Positions 55,761-64,000 of a stretch of 64,000 bases of DNA are shown here, piece after piece. Position numbers and translations under genes: made by a program. Each line of letters starts with the position of its first letter. Position 1 is the first letter of the stretch. The DNA comes from Pseudomonas taiwanensis DSM 21245. GTDB taxonomy: Bacteria; Pseudomonadota; Gammaproteobacteria; Pseudomonadales; Pseudomonadaceae. The stretch covers positions 62,001-126,000 of the forward strand of contig NZ_AUEC01000019.1 in assembly GCF_000425785.1 (NCBI RefSeq), written 5' to 3'. The notes under the pieces were generated by a model, which was given only the letters and a program-made list of their open reading frames with translations, did no database searches and was not told the origin of the DNA.

Positions 55761-56561
55761 GTGGGTCGTATCAAGCTGTATTGGTGTCGCGGTAGCGGGC
55801 GTAAAGACCCGAACCGTCAAAACTTCGGAGACTACCTCTCTGCCGATATCGTCGAGTTCGTATCCGGCAAGAAAGTCGAACATTCGCCGATAAAATCCGC
55901 CGAACTCATTGCCATTGGCAGTGTCTTGGGGCGCGAGAAGAAAGCCAGGATCTGGGGCTTTCCACGCAAGCTGCACATCTGGGGGGCAGGCACCGCAGAC
56001 GCGCAGGATCTGTTCTCGAGTCGGCACTACTACCACGCGGTACGTGGGCAGAAATGCGCATCGCGTATCCAAGGTTTGAAACGCCAGCCTGTGCTGGGCG
56101 ACCCTGGGCTGCTTTCGTCTTCACTGGTCAACAGGCCACTGCACAAGCACACCCGCATCGGCATCATTCCACATATCAATCACCGTGCTGCTCCCGTCAT
56201 CAAGGCGCTCTTACAGCACCTGCCGGGTTCGAAGGTCATTGATGTGTATTCGCCAGTAAAACAGGTGTTGTCCGAGATAGCCTCCTGTGAGTTCGTGCTG
56301 TCCACCAGTCTGCATGGGCTGATCGTTGCAGATTCCTACGGTGTGCCCAATAAATGGATGGCCATGGAAAGAAATGCCAACTGGGAGTTCAAGTTCCAGG
56401 ACTACTACTCAGCCTTCGGCATCGTTGACCCCGCACCGATAACGCCCGACCAGATCTTGCAGGACGCTAATTGGTCTGTCGAAAGCTGCATGGGCGATTA
56501 TCTTCGCCCAGGACTTGGCGATATCCAGCAAAACCTCATCAAGGCGTTCCCAGCGTTGTAA
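55761..56561 (+). CDS. Polysaccharide pyruvyl transferase-like protein (orphan)
   Basis: About 266 residues. It resembles ExoV/CsaB-type pyruvyl transferases, which put ketal-pyruvate on surface sugars: NFGDYLSADIVEFVSG near the start, IWGAGTAD in the middle and the late ligand motif SCEFVLSTSLHGLIVADSYGVPN (read in parts), typical of this glycosyltransferase-B-like fold. GTG 55761 is chosen with AGGTGG upstream; GTG 55755 is possible and a longer frame from 55665 is not supported. No other polysaccharide genes are near, and its base composition looks lower in GC than its neighbours, so acquisition by transfer is possible. Confidence 0.7.
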   Translation: MGRIKLYWCRGSGRKDPNRQNFGDYLSADIVEFVSGKKVEHSPIKSAELIAIGSVLGREKKARIWGFPRKLHIWGAGTADAQDLFSSRHYYHAVRGQKCASRIQGLKRQPVLGDPGLLSSSLVNRPLHKHTRIGIIPHINHRAAPVIKALLQHLPGSKVIDVYSPVKQVLSEIASCEFVLSTSLHGLIVADSYGVPNKWMAMERNANWEFKFQDYYSAFGIVDPAPITPDQILQDANWSVESCMGDYLRPGLGDIQQNLIKAFPAL

Positions 56562-56723
56562 CCGCCGATTCGACAAGCCGAGGCATTCGAGCTTCGGCTT
56601 GTCGACGGCCATAGCGCCAATTCCAGGTCGGATAGATACAAAAGCGTTCCCGAGCGTTCTGTTGCAATGCTTCCCAGGCGGCCGGCCTGAACAGCGTGCT
56701 CACAACCACAAGGAATACCGACC

Positions 56724-57935
56724 ATGCAAATGCCCAAGACCCTGAGGATTCGTAACGGCGAGAAGGTGCAGCCCACCTTCAGCGCCCAGGAATACGCCGC
56801 TCGCCACGCCCGTCTGCGCGCCTACATGGCCGAGCACGACATCGAAGCCGCGATCTTCACCTCCTACCACAACGTCAACTATTACAGCGACTTCCTGTAT
56901 TGCTCGTTTGGTCGTCCTTATGCGCTGGTGATCACCCAGGACAAGGTGGTGTCGATCAGCGCCAATATCGACGGCGGCCAACCCTGGCGCCGCACCGTAG
57001 GCACCGACAACATCGTCTACACCGACTGGCAGCGCGACAACTTCTACGTCGCCATCCAGCAGGCCCTGCCACTGGCGTCGCGCATCGGCGTGGAGTACGA
57101 CCACCTCAACCTGCAGAACCACGCCAAGCTCGCCGCCTGCTACCCCAAGGCCGAGTTGCTGGACATCGGTGCTCCCTGCATGCGCATGCGCATGATCAAA
57201 TCCGCCGAGGAACAGGCGCTAATTCGCCACGGCGCACGGGTGGCCGACATCGGTGGTGCGGCGGTCGTCGAAGCATTGCGCGACCAGGCACCGGAGTACG
57301 AAGTGGCGCTGCATGCCACCCAGGCCATGGTGCGCGAGATTGCCAGAAGTTTCCCCGATGCCGAATTGATGGACACCTGGACCTGGTTCCAGTCCGGGCT
57401 CAACACCGACGGTGCTCACAATCCGGTAACCAGCCGCAGGGTCAACAAAGGCGACATTCTCAGCCTCAACTGCTTCCCGATGATCGCCGGCTACTACACG
57501 GCGCTGGAGCGCACGCTGTTCCTGGACCACTGCCCAGACGAATACCTGCGCCTCTGGCAGGCCAACGTGGAAGTGCACGAGGCGGGACTGAAGCTGGTGC
57601 GCCCAGGCATGCGCTGCTGCGATATCGCCCGCGAGTTGAACGAGATCTTCCTGCGGCATGACCTGTTGCAGTACCGCACCTTCGGTTACGGCCACTCGTT
57701 CGGTACCCTCAGCCACTACTATGGCCGCGAAGCCGGGCTGGAGCTGCGCGAGGACATCGACACGGTGCTGGAACCGGGGATGGTGGTGTCGATCGAGCCG
57801 ATGATCATGCTGCCGGAAGGGCGACCGGGGGCAGGCGGGTATCGCGAGCACGATATCCTCATCGTCAACGAGCATGGCGCCGAGAACATCACCAAGTTCC
57901 CGTATGGGCCAGAGCACAACATCGTTCGCAAGTAA
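56724..57935 (+). CDS. Creatinase (creatine amidinohydrolase)
   Basis: A 403-residue M24 'pita-bread' hydrolase that cleaves creatine to sarcosine and urea. It looks nearly collinear with the P. putida creatinase (from memory), sharing the opening MQMPKTLRIRNG and YHNVNYYSDFLYCSFGRPY (residues about 50-68). The catalytic His is in FTSYHN or, by family assignment, near residue 232 (NTDGAHNPVT); Glu residues in SIEPMIMLPEG and REHDILIVNE are conserved. Creatinases do not need the metal site of related peptidases. The downstream MHS transporter and the GlxA-type regulator suggest a creatine-use module. Confidence 0.93.
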   Translation: MQMPKTLRIRNGEKVQPTFSAQEYAARHARLRAYMAEHDIEAAIFTSYHNVNYYSDFLYCSFGRPYALVITQDKVVSISANIDGGQPWRRTVGTDNIVYTDWQRDNFYVAIQQALPLASRIGVEYDHLNLQNHAKLAACYPKAELLDIGAPCMRMRMIKSAEEQALIRHGARVADIGGAAVVEALRDQAPEYEVALHATQAMVREIARSFPDAELMDTWTWFQSGLNTDGAHNPVTSRRVNKGDILSLNCFPMIAGYYTALERTLFLDHCPDEYLRLWQANVEVHEAGLKLVRPGMRCCDIARELNEIFLRHDLLQYRTFGYGHSFGTLSHYYGREAGLELREDIDTVLEPGMVVSIEPMIMLPEGRPGAGGYREHDILIVNEHGAENITKFPYGPEHNIVRK

Positions 57936-57939
57936 GGAC

Positions 57940-58045
57940 CGATGTCGGTCGCTTCGCGGGTGAACCCGCGCCCACCGGTCAGGCAGTGTGCTCAACAGCT
58001 GCCAGTACCCGTGGACGCTGGCTTGCCGGCGAGGCGGCCGAGGCA
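57940..58045. repeat. REP-like elements between creatinase and transporter
   Basis: TCGCTTCGCGGGTGAACCCGCGCCCACCGG (57950-57980, read in parts) is the common P. putida-type REP palindrome GCGGGTnAACCCGC, followed near 58017-58033 by a GGCTTGCCGGCGAGGCGGCC element. They lie between the creatinase and transporter genes and may separate their transcripts. Confidence 0.55.
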
Positions 58046-58114
58046 TACAACAAGAACATCACTGAATGACCATCAGACCCTGCCTCCAATTAGAAGAATC
58101 AGAGGGTACCCGTC

Positions 58115-59449
58115 ATGTCCAGCACCACCCTGAATGCATCCACACTCGACGCCGCCAGCCAGAGCGCCGAGCGCCAGGCCTTGCGCAAGGCCGCCCGCGC
58201 CAGCTTCATGGGCAACTTCGTCGAGTGGTTCGACTATGCCGCCTACGGTTACCTGGCCACCATCATCGCTGCGACCTTTTTCCCCCAGACCGACAAGACT
58301 ACCGGCCTGTTGGCAACCTTCGCGGTATTTGCCCTGTCCTTTCTGGTCCGCCCTCTGGGCGGCATGGTGTGGGGACATTTTGGTGACCGCCATGGGCGAC
58401 GCAATGCGCTGTCACTGTCGATCCTGATCATGTCGATCTCGACATTCTGCATCGGCCTGCTGCCGGGCTATGGGCAAATCGGCCTGTGGGCGCCATCCCT
58501 GCTGTTGCTCATTCGCCTGGTCCAGGGCTTCTCCGCCTCAGGCGAGTATGCCGGGGCTTCGGCGTTTCTGGCTGAATACGCGCCACCCGGGCGGCGCGGG
58601 CTCTACACCAGTATCGTGCCGGCCAGTACCGCGGCGGGGCTGTTGTTCGGTGCGACCTTCGTGGCGGTGCTGCACGAAGTGCTCAGTACCGAAGACCTGC
58701 ACAGTTGGGGATGGCGCCTGCCGTTCCTGCTGGCCGCCCCCTTTGGCCTGGTCGGCCGCTACATCCGCATGAGCCTGCAGGACACGCCCAAGTTCCTGGA
58801 AATGGAGCAGCGTCTGGAGAGCAAGGCCTGCATGACCCCGGCACCGATTCGCGAATTGCTGTCCCGGCACCGTCGTAGCCTGGCCATTGGCATCGGCGTG
58901 ACCTGCCTGAATGCCGTGGCCTTCTACCTGCTGCTGAGCTACATGCCAACCTACCTGTCCACCGAGATGGGCTTGAGCGAGCGGGATTCGTTCATCGCCT
59001 CGACCGTGTCGCTGGCGACCTACATCGGCCTGATTTTCCTGATGGGACGGCTGTCCGACCACTTTGGCCGCAAGACCATGCTGGTAGTGGCTTCGCTGTT
59101 GTTCCTGGGGCTCACCATTCCGCTGTTCAAGTTGCTCGAGGGCCAGCCGCTGCTGGTGATCCTGGCGATCCAGATTCTGTTCGGTGCGATGCTGGCGATG
59201 AATGATGGAACGCTGCCGTGTCTGCTGGCGGAAATCTTCCCCACCCGGGTTCGCTTCAGTGGCTTTGCCTTGTGTTTCAACGTGGCCAATGCGCTGTTCG
59301 GCGGCACGGCTCCGTTCATCGCCACCTGGTTGATTCAACTGACGGGCAACAAGCTGGCCCCAGCGGGGTATCTGCTGGCTGCAGCGCTGGTGGCGTTGGT
59401 GGCGATGCTGATGTGCCGGGAAACGGCGCATGCGGCCTTGAAGGACTGA
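58115..59449 (+). CDS. MHS-family MFS transporter (possible creatine/creatinine uptake)
   Basis: A 444-residue, 12-helix symporter. The MHS signatures are ASFMGNFVEWFDYAAYGYLA (about 28-47), GHFGDRHGRRNALS and PGRRGLYTSI. It is 179 bases downstream of creatinase on the same strand, with REP-like palindromes between, so co-transcription is unsure. Import of creatine or a related zwitterion is a fair guess from context; MHS relatives move betaine and proline. Confidence 0.87.
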   Translation: MSSTTLNASTLDAASQSAERQALRKAARASFMGNFVEWFDYAAYGYLATIIAATFFPQTDKTTGLLATFAVFALSFLVRPLGGMVWGHFGDRHGRRNALSLSILIMSISTFCIGLLPGYGQIGLWAPSLLLLIRLVQGFSASGEYAGASAFLAEYAPPGRRGLYTSIVPASTAAGLLFGATFVAVLHEVLSTEDLHSWGWRLPFLLAAPFGLVGRYIRMSLQDTPKFLEMEQRLESKACMTPAPIRELLSRHRRSLAIGIGVTCLNAVAFYLLLSYMPTYLSTEMGLSERDSFIASTVSLATYIGLIFLMGRLSDHFGRKTMLVVASLLFLGLTIPLFKLLEGQPLLVILAIQILFGAMLAMNDGTLPCLLAEIFPTRVRFSGFALCFNVANALFGGTAPFIATWLIQLTGNKLAPAGYLLAAALVALVAMLMCRETAHAALKD

Positions 59450-59539
59450 GCCGTCGATACGCGCCTGATGGGCGGCGAGCCGGTTACTACGCAGCGCAAG
59501 CCGAACCCGCCAGGCGCCGGCTTGCCGGCGATCAGGCTG

Positions 59540-60535
59540 TCAGTGCAACGAAGCCTGTCGCCGTTCGCCCAACGGCGACAAGCCAAAGAACCGGCTATAG
59601 CTCTTGGAAAAATGCGCCGGCGAGCTGAACCCGCAGGCCAACGCCACTTCCCGCACCTGCACATTGCTGCGCAGCAGCAACTCCCGCGCCCGCGACAGGC
59701 GCAATTCCAGGTAGTACTGGCTAGGCGTGCGCTGCAGGTACTTGTGGAACAAACGCTCAAGCTGGCGGACGGTCACCTCGTTGAGGCTGGCCAGTTCCTC
59801 CAGGCCCAGCGGCTCCTCAAGATTCGCCTCCATGATCGCCACCACCTGGCTGAGCTTGGGCTGTGCGCTGCCCAGCAGAGTGCGCAAGGGCACCCGCTGA
59901 CGTTCCCGCTCACCGCGTACCCGGTCGCACAGCAGCAGCTCGGCGGCCTTGGCGGCGATGTCCTGCCCACCGGCTTCACGGGCCACCAGCTGCAGCATCA
60001 TGTCCATGGCGGCCACACCGCCGGAGCAGGTATAGCGGTCGCGGTCGAGCTCGAACAGCTGGCTGGAGATGACGATGCCGGGAAACTGCTCCTGCAGGGT
60101 CTGTAGGTCTTCCCAGTGGATGGTGCAGCGGTAGCCTTTGAGCAGGTCGGCCCGCGCGAGCAGGTAGCTGCCGGTACAGATACCGCCCAGCGGCAGCCGT
60201 TGTCGCGCCAGTTGACGCAGCCAGTCGATGAGTGGTCGATTGCTCTCGCGCCCTCGATCGATGGGGTTGGCGCCCACCACGAACAGGGCATCCAGCGCCG
60301 GGCTGTTGGCGATGCTATGGTCAGGCAAGACGCGCATGCCATTGCTGGCCATGACAGGGGCATCGCTGGCTGCGATCAGGACGGTGCGGAACAAGGTGCG
60401 GCGGGCTGCCAAGTTGGCCATGCGCAAAGTCTCCACCGCCGAGGCCAGGCCGATGGTGGTGAAGTTCGGCAAGACCAGGAATCCGAACGTTTTGGTCGTG
60501 GACGGCGTACCAATCGTTGAAGCGGGGTGGACCAT
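59540..60535 (-). CDS. GlxA-family AraC-type transcriptional regulator
   Basis: A 331-residue regulator with an N-terminal DJ-1/PfpI-like domain (about 15-190, GICTGSYLLARADLL) and a C-terminal AraC DNA-binding pair (LGLEELASLNEVTVRQLERLFHKYL; VREVALACGFSSPAHFSKSYSRFFG). ATG 60535 (MVHPASTIGTPST) has AGGAAG upstream; the frame extends far beyond it without similarity. It is convergent with the creatinase/transporter genes. Regulators of this class control carnitine, choline or creatine breakdown, so it likely senses creatine or a product. That is inference. Confidence 0.87.
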   Translation of the reverse strand: MVHPASTIGTPSTTKTFGFLVLPNFTTIGLASAVETLRMANLAARRTLFRTVLIAASDAPVMASNGMRVLPDHSIANSPALDALFVVGANPIDRGRESNRPLIDWLRQLARQRLPLGGICTGSYLLARADLLKGYRCTIHWEDLQTLQEQFPGIVISSQLFELDRDRYTCSGGVAAMDMMLQLVAREAGGQDIAAKAAELLLCDRVRGERERQRVPLRTLLGSAQPKLSQVVAIMEANLEEPLGLEELASLNEVTVRQLERLFHKYLQRTPSQYYLELRLSRARELLLRSNVQVREVALACGFSSPAHFSKSYSRFFGLSPLGERRQASLH

Positions 60536-60694
60536 TGCGATCTTCCTGTGCAAGCTGAGGCGTAATTCGTCAGGGGCAGTGAAAAATTGAAGCCTCATGT
60601 GTTTCTTGTAGTTATGGGTCGTTGCCGGGTCGATCTTACACCCCGCGTACAGCGACCAGGAATGGACCTGATTGCACAGAAAAGGTGAACGTTG

Positions 60695-62023
60695 GTGAAA
60701 CCCGATTCCATGCTGGCTGCGCTGCCAGGTGTCTTCATGCCCGCCGAGTCGATCCAGGTACTGCCCGATGCCGCAGCCTATCGGGCCTGCCTGCTGGAGC
60801 GCATCAAGGCGGCCACCCGGCGCATCGTCATCGTCGCGTTGTACCTGCAGGAGGACGAGGCCGGCCAGGAGGTACTCGACGCGCTGTACCAGGCCAAAGC
60901 CGCGCGGCCGGGGCTTGAGATCGTCATCGTGGTCGACTGGTTCCGGGCCCGGCGCGGCCTCCTGGGGGCAGGGCGCCAGCCGGGCAATGCCGCGTGGTAC
61001 CAGGCCCAGCGCCAGTTGCGCGGGTTGGATGTGGTGATTCACGGCGTCCCGGTGCAAACCCGCGAGCTGTTCGGCGTGTTGCACCTGAAAGGCAGCGTCA
61101 TCGACGATTGCGTGATCTATACCGGCGCCAGCTTGAATAACGTCTATCTGCATCGATTCGACCGCTATCGCCTGGACCGCTACCATCTGTTTCACTCGCC
61201 GGCGTTGGCCGATGCCATGGTCGATCTGGTTCGACGCCTGCTGCATCATACCGCCACGCCGCGCCTGGACCTGCCGGCTCCGCCAGTGAACCGTGGCTTG
61301 CGCGCCGATATCCGGCGCCTGCGGGCTCGCTTGCGGCGCATGGCCTATGAGGTGCCAGCAGCGCAGCAGGGGGAGGGTGTGCGGGTGATTCCGCTGCTCG
61401 GCGTTGGGCGTGGCAACCTGCTCAACCGAACACTTTGCACGCTGTTGGCCACCGCCCGATCACAGATCATCATCAGCACGCCATACTTCAACCCGCCACG
61501 GGTACTGATGCGCGAGATCGACCATGCCTTGGAACGCGGCGTGCGCATCGAGCTGATCGTCGGTCACCGAACGGCCAACGACTTCTATATCACGCCCGGT
61601 GAGCCGTTCAGTGCCAGCGGTGCCTTGCCCTACCTGTATGAAGACAATCTTCGGACCTTCGCCCGCCGTCGCGATGGCGCCATCGCCAGTGGTCAGCTGG
61701 TGGTGCGGGTGTGGAACGATCCAGGGCATACCTTCCATGCCAAAGGGCTGTGGATCGACCAGCGTTATTCACTGCTGACCGGCAACAATCTCAACCCGCG
61801 CGGGTTCAACCTGGACCTGGAAAACGGTTTGCTGATCGACGACCCGCAAGGGCACTGGCTGGTACCTCGGGCATCCGAGCTTGAGTCGTTGCGCCACCAT
61901 GCACCGAAGATTGCCTCGGCAGAAGAACTGAGTATCCAGGCCGAACATCCCAAGGAAGTGCGCAGGTTTTTGCGCAGGCTGCGCTACAGTCGATTGGAGC
62001 CTTTGATCAAGCGCGTGTTGTGA
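60695..62023 (+). CDS. pssA: CDP-diacylglycerol-serine O-phosphatidyltransferase (PLD type)
   Basis: A 442-residue phospholipase-D-superfamily enzyme that makes phosphatidylserine, the precursor of phosphatidylethanolamine. Two HKD motifs are visible: VLHLKGSVIDD (about residue 130) and FHAKGLWIDQ (about 349). Flanking text (TGASLNNVYLHRFDRYRLDRYHL, TGNNLNPRGFNLDLEN, read in parts) is collinear with E. coli PssA. The start used is GTG 60695 with AAAGG upstream; ATG 60710 is possible. Monocistronic, divergent from the GlxA-type regulator. Confidence 0.92.
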   Translation: MKPDSMLAALPGVFMPAESIQVLPDAAAYRACLLERIKAATRRIVIVALYLQEDEAGQEVLDALYQAKAARPGLEIVIVVDWFRARRGLLGAGRQPGNAAWYQAQRQLRGLDVVIHGVPVQTRELFGVLHLKGSVIDDCVIYTGASLNNVYLHRFDRYRLDRYHLFHSPALADAMVDLVRRLLHHTATPRLDLPAPPVNRGLRADIRRLRARLRRMAYEVPAAQQGEGVRVIPLLGVGRGNLLNRTLCTLLATARSQIIISTPYFNPPRVLMREIDHALERGVRIELIVGHRTANDFYITPGEPFSASGALPYLYEDNLRTFARRRDGAIASGQLVVRVWNDPGHTFHAKGLWIDQRYSLLTGNNLNPRGFNLDLENGLLIDDPQGHWLVPRASELESLRHHAPKIASAEELSIQAEHPKEVRRFLRRLRYSRLEPLIKRVL

Positions 62024-62148
62024 GGACGGGCCAGCGTCCAGGTTAACCTGAAGGCGGCATATTCAAATGGATGTGCCCCCTCTGAAAAGCCATGACAAGC
62101 GCATACAATCAGCGGCTTTCACGTTAACCAGATAGGCCAATCCGTATC

Positions 62149-63300
62149 ATGGCGCTTGACCCTCCTACGATGCTGACCATTTCGATCGCCCTGGCCGCCG
62201 CGGCTGCCTTGTACCTGGCAATCGAGTGGCGTAGCGTTCGCGAACCTTCTTTGCTGTTCTGGAGTGCCGGGTTCGCCACGATCACCGTCGGTTCCACCTT
62301 GGCCTTGCTGCGGGGAGTCGGCCTGCTGCTGATCGGGATCTGGTTCGCCAACGGCTTGCTGGTGGTCGCCCACGCGTTCTTCCTGGCCGGGGTAATGCAT
62401 TTCACCCAGGCGCGGTGGTCCAAAGCATGGCTGCTGATCGTGCTGGCGTGGTTCGCCTTGCTGCTGCTCCCCGTGGGGCCGCAGTGGTCAAAGGTCATGC
62501 TGATGGTCAACTCGCTGCTGGTGTCGCTGTTGACGCTCTGGGCCAGCTTCCTGCTGCGCCCGCATGGCAAATCATTGAGCGTGGGTGCGGTGCAACTGCG
62601 CTATGTGTTGCTCATCCATGGGCTGTTCTACGTCGCCAAGGCGGTCATCGCGATCATGCCGGGCACCTTGATCGACCTGGCCACCTTCGGCGGGCTGATC
62701 ATCCAGATTTCCCTGGTCGAGGGGGCAATGGCGATCATGCTGATCGCCTTGTCGATGACGGGCACCGTGCGCTACAGGCGCGAAGAACGTATTGCCCGAC
62801 TGGCCGCACGCGACCCACTGACGGCCCTGTACAACCGCCGTGCACTGGAAGTGCGTGCAACCCACCTGTTCAAGGATGTCAGCCCGGCGCGACCGGGGGC
62901 CTTGCTGCTGATCGATATCGACAATTTCAAGCTGGTCAACGACCTGCATGGTCATGCAGCTGGTGATCGCCTGCTGGTTACCCTGAGCGAAATGATTCGT
63001 GCGCTGCTACCAGAGCGTTCGCTGGCCGCCCGGCTGGGGGGCGATGAGTTCGTCATTCTGCTCAGCGATGCCAGTCGTGAGCGCGTGGAGGCGTTGGGTG
63101 GTCGATTGCGGGAGCAGTTTCGGGAGGCGGCGGCGCAGAACCTGCCAACACCTGAGGCGGTGACCCTGAGCATCGGTGCCAACCTGTTCGACCAGCCGCC
63201 AGTCAGTCTGGCCGCGCTGATCGAACAAGGTGATGTGGCGTTGTATCAGTCCAAGCGGGGTGGGCGTAACAGCATTCGGTTGGTTGACCGCACGGTGTAG
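62149..63300 (+). CDS. Membrane-anchored GGDEF protein (diguanylate cyclase)
   Basis: A 383-residue protein. Residues 1-205 hold six or seven transmembrane helices without a recognised sensor domain; residues 215-380 are a GGDEF domain with an intact RLGGDEFVILL motif, so it should make cyclic di-GMP. The usual inhibitory RxxD site is absent (the place reads PERS), so product feedback may be lost. It is the only one of the window's three GGDEF proteins lacking that site. Monocistronic, convergent with the LOG-family gene. Confidence 0.87.
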   Translation: MALDPPTMLTISIALAAAAALYLAIEWRSVREPSLLFWSAGFATITVGSTLALLRGVGLLLIGIWFANGLLVVAHAFFLAGVMHFTQARWSKAWLLIVLAWFALLLLPVGPQWSKVMLMVNSLLVSLLTLWASFLLRPHGKSLSVGAVQLRYVLLIHGLFYVAKAVIAIMPGTLIDLATFGGLIIQISLVEGAMAIMLIALSMTGTVRYRREERIARLAARDPLTALYNRRALEVRATHLFKDVSPARPGALLLIDIDNFKLVNDLHGHAAGDRLLVTLSEMIRALLPERSLAARLGGDEFVILLSDASRERVEALGGRLREQFREAAAQNLPTPEAVTLSIGANLFDQPPVSLAALIEQGDVALYQSKRGGRNSIRLVDRTV

Positions 63301-63332
63301 CGCCTGCTCGGCTGGTCGCCATCGGCCGTGGG

Positions 63333-64000
63333 TCAGGCCACTACCTGGTAGCATGGCACGTAGGCCGCGCCGCCGGGCAGTTTCATTCGGTGCTGGTCGA
63401 CGAACGCCTGCAACAGACGACCCAATGGGTCCATCACGGCGCGGTCGCCGCGAATCTGGTACGGCCCGTGTTCCTCGATCAGGCGAATGCCCTTGTCCTT
63501 GACGTTGCCGGCTACGATCCCGGAAAACGCCCGGCGTAGGTTGGCCGCCAGCTCATGGGGCGGCAGCTCCCGGCGCAGGTCCAGATCCGCCATGTTCTGG
63601 TGAGTAGGGTCGAATGGACGCTGGAAGCTCTCCTCGATCTTCAGCAACCAGTTGAAGTGGAATGCGTCGTTTCGCTCGCGGCGGAACTGCTTGACCTCCT
63701 TGAGGCCCTCGACCATGTGCCGGGCCACCTCGGCCGGGTCGTCGATGATGATCTTGTACAGGCGGTGAGCGGCTTCGCCGAGGGTCGAGCCGACGAACTG
63801 GTGCAACTGCTGCAGGTAGGGTTCGGCACTGCGTGGGCCGGTGAGAATGACCGGGAACGGCAGGTCCTTGTTGTCCGGGTGCATGAGGATGCCCAGCAGG
63901 TACAGGAACTCTTCTGCAGTACCGGCACCGCCGGGGAAGATGATGATGCCGTGGCCGACACGGACGAAGGCTTCCAGGCGCTTCTCGATGTCCGGCAGGA
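63333..64000 (-). CDS. ppnN: LOG-family nucleotide 5'-monophosphate nucleosidase (PpnN-like), partial
   Basis: The 3' 668 bases of a longer gene; the 5' end is beyond the window. The visible part includes [21 protein letters not shown] (read in parts), the conserved PGGxGTxxE motif of the LOG family, followed by the long C-terminal extension (about 185 residues) seen in E. coli PpnN. Such enzymes split nucleoside monophosphates into base and ribose 5-phosphate and are controlled by (p)ppGpp in E. coli. It is convergent with the GGDEF gene. Confidence 0.85.
   Translation of the reverse strand, partial: LPDIEKRLEAFVRVGHGIIIFPGGAGTAEEFLYLLGILMHPDNKDLPFPVILTGPRSAEPYLQQLHQFVGSTLGEAAHRLYKIIIDDPAEVARHMVEGLKEVKQFRRERNDAFHFNWLLKIEESFQRPFDPTHQNMADLDLRRELPPHELAANLRRAFSGIVAGNVKDKGIRLIEEHGPYQIRGDRAVMDPLGRLLQAFVDQHRMKLPGGAAYVPCYQVVA

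Overview
The window is 64 kb of high-GC chromosome that reads as a fluorescent pseudomonad of the Pseudomonas putida group. The evidence is gene content and order: a LysR regulator, an aromatic amino-acid decarboxylase, an MHS transporter, a fused 3-dehydroshikimate dehydratase/HPPD-like protein (QuiC1 type) and a TetR gene in the P. putida arrangement. A creatinase very close to the P. putida enzyme, OprD-type porins, REP-like palindromes and Pseudomonas-style regulator families agree. No rRNA, tRNA, CRISPR array, prophage or origin was seen. Species-level identity is inference.

Layout. 0-5.5 kb: MHS transporter, FadR-type GntR regulator and a four-gene polar amino-acid ABC importer; the regulator and the importer share an operator-like palindrome. 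5.5-10.5 kb: a decayed TonB-dependent receptor, a CACHE-GGDEF diguanylate cyclase, a lipoprotein, a GNAT acetyltransferase whose stop codon is the target of a dead IS630-family element, and a small unknown protein. 10.5-19.2 kb: a cofactor and metal neighbourhood. A cobalamin riboswitch precedes a translationally coupled operon (FecB/BtuF-like binding protein, FecCD permease, ATPase, pseudoazurin-like cupredoxin, OprD porin). Next come a DUF1624 membrane protein and a second, zinc-cysteine-type HemB, divergent around Zur-like palindromes, then a DUF1275 protein and a second riboflavin synthase alpha subunit.

19.3-31 kb: LysR plus 5-oxoprolinase PxpABC; a two-gene putative DNA-repair operon (radical SAM plus TIGR03915 protein) whose promoter -10 lies inside a perfect TACTG-N10-CAGTA LexA box; LysR with a divergent exported DJ-1/PfpI protein; a methyltransferase; and the carboxynorspermidine decarboxylase/dehydrogenase pair. 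31-36.7 kb: serine/threonine dehydratase, LysR, OPA-type transporter and FAD oxidoreductase (possible aminophosphonate module), and a YebC-family protein. 36.8-45.2 kb: LysR, aromatic decarboxylase, MHS transporter, QuiC, TetR, GlxA-type AraC regulator. A PcaR-like operator precedes quiC and a 66-bp near-perfect inverted repeat follows it.

45.3-64 kb: small unknown proteins, GNAT, a PAS-GGDEF-EAL protein, aldo/keto reductase, DMT exporter, lipoprotein, LysR, KatG, an orphan polysaccharide pyruvyl transferase-like gene, a creatinase/MHS transporter/GlxA-regulator module, phosphatidylserine synthase, a membrane GGDEF protein and the 3' part of a LOG-family nucleosidase that runs off the window.

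The strongest candidate for an undescribed system is the cobalamin-riboswitch operon coupling an ABC importer to a cupredoxin and an OprD porin, beside a zinc-cysteine HemB paralogue with Zur-like sites. Functions beyond family level are inference throughout.
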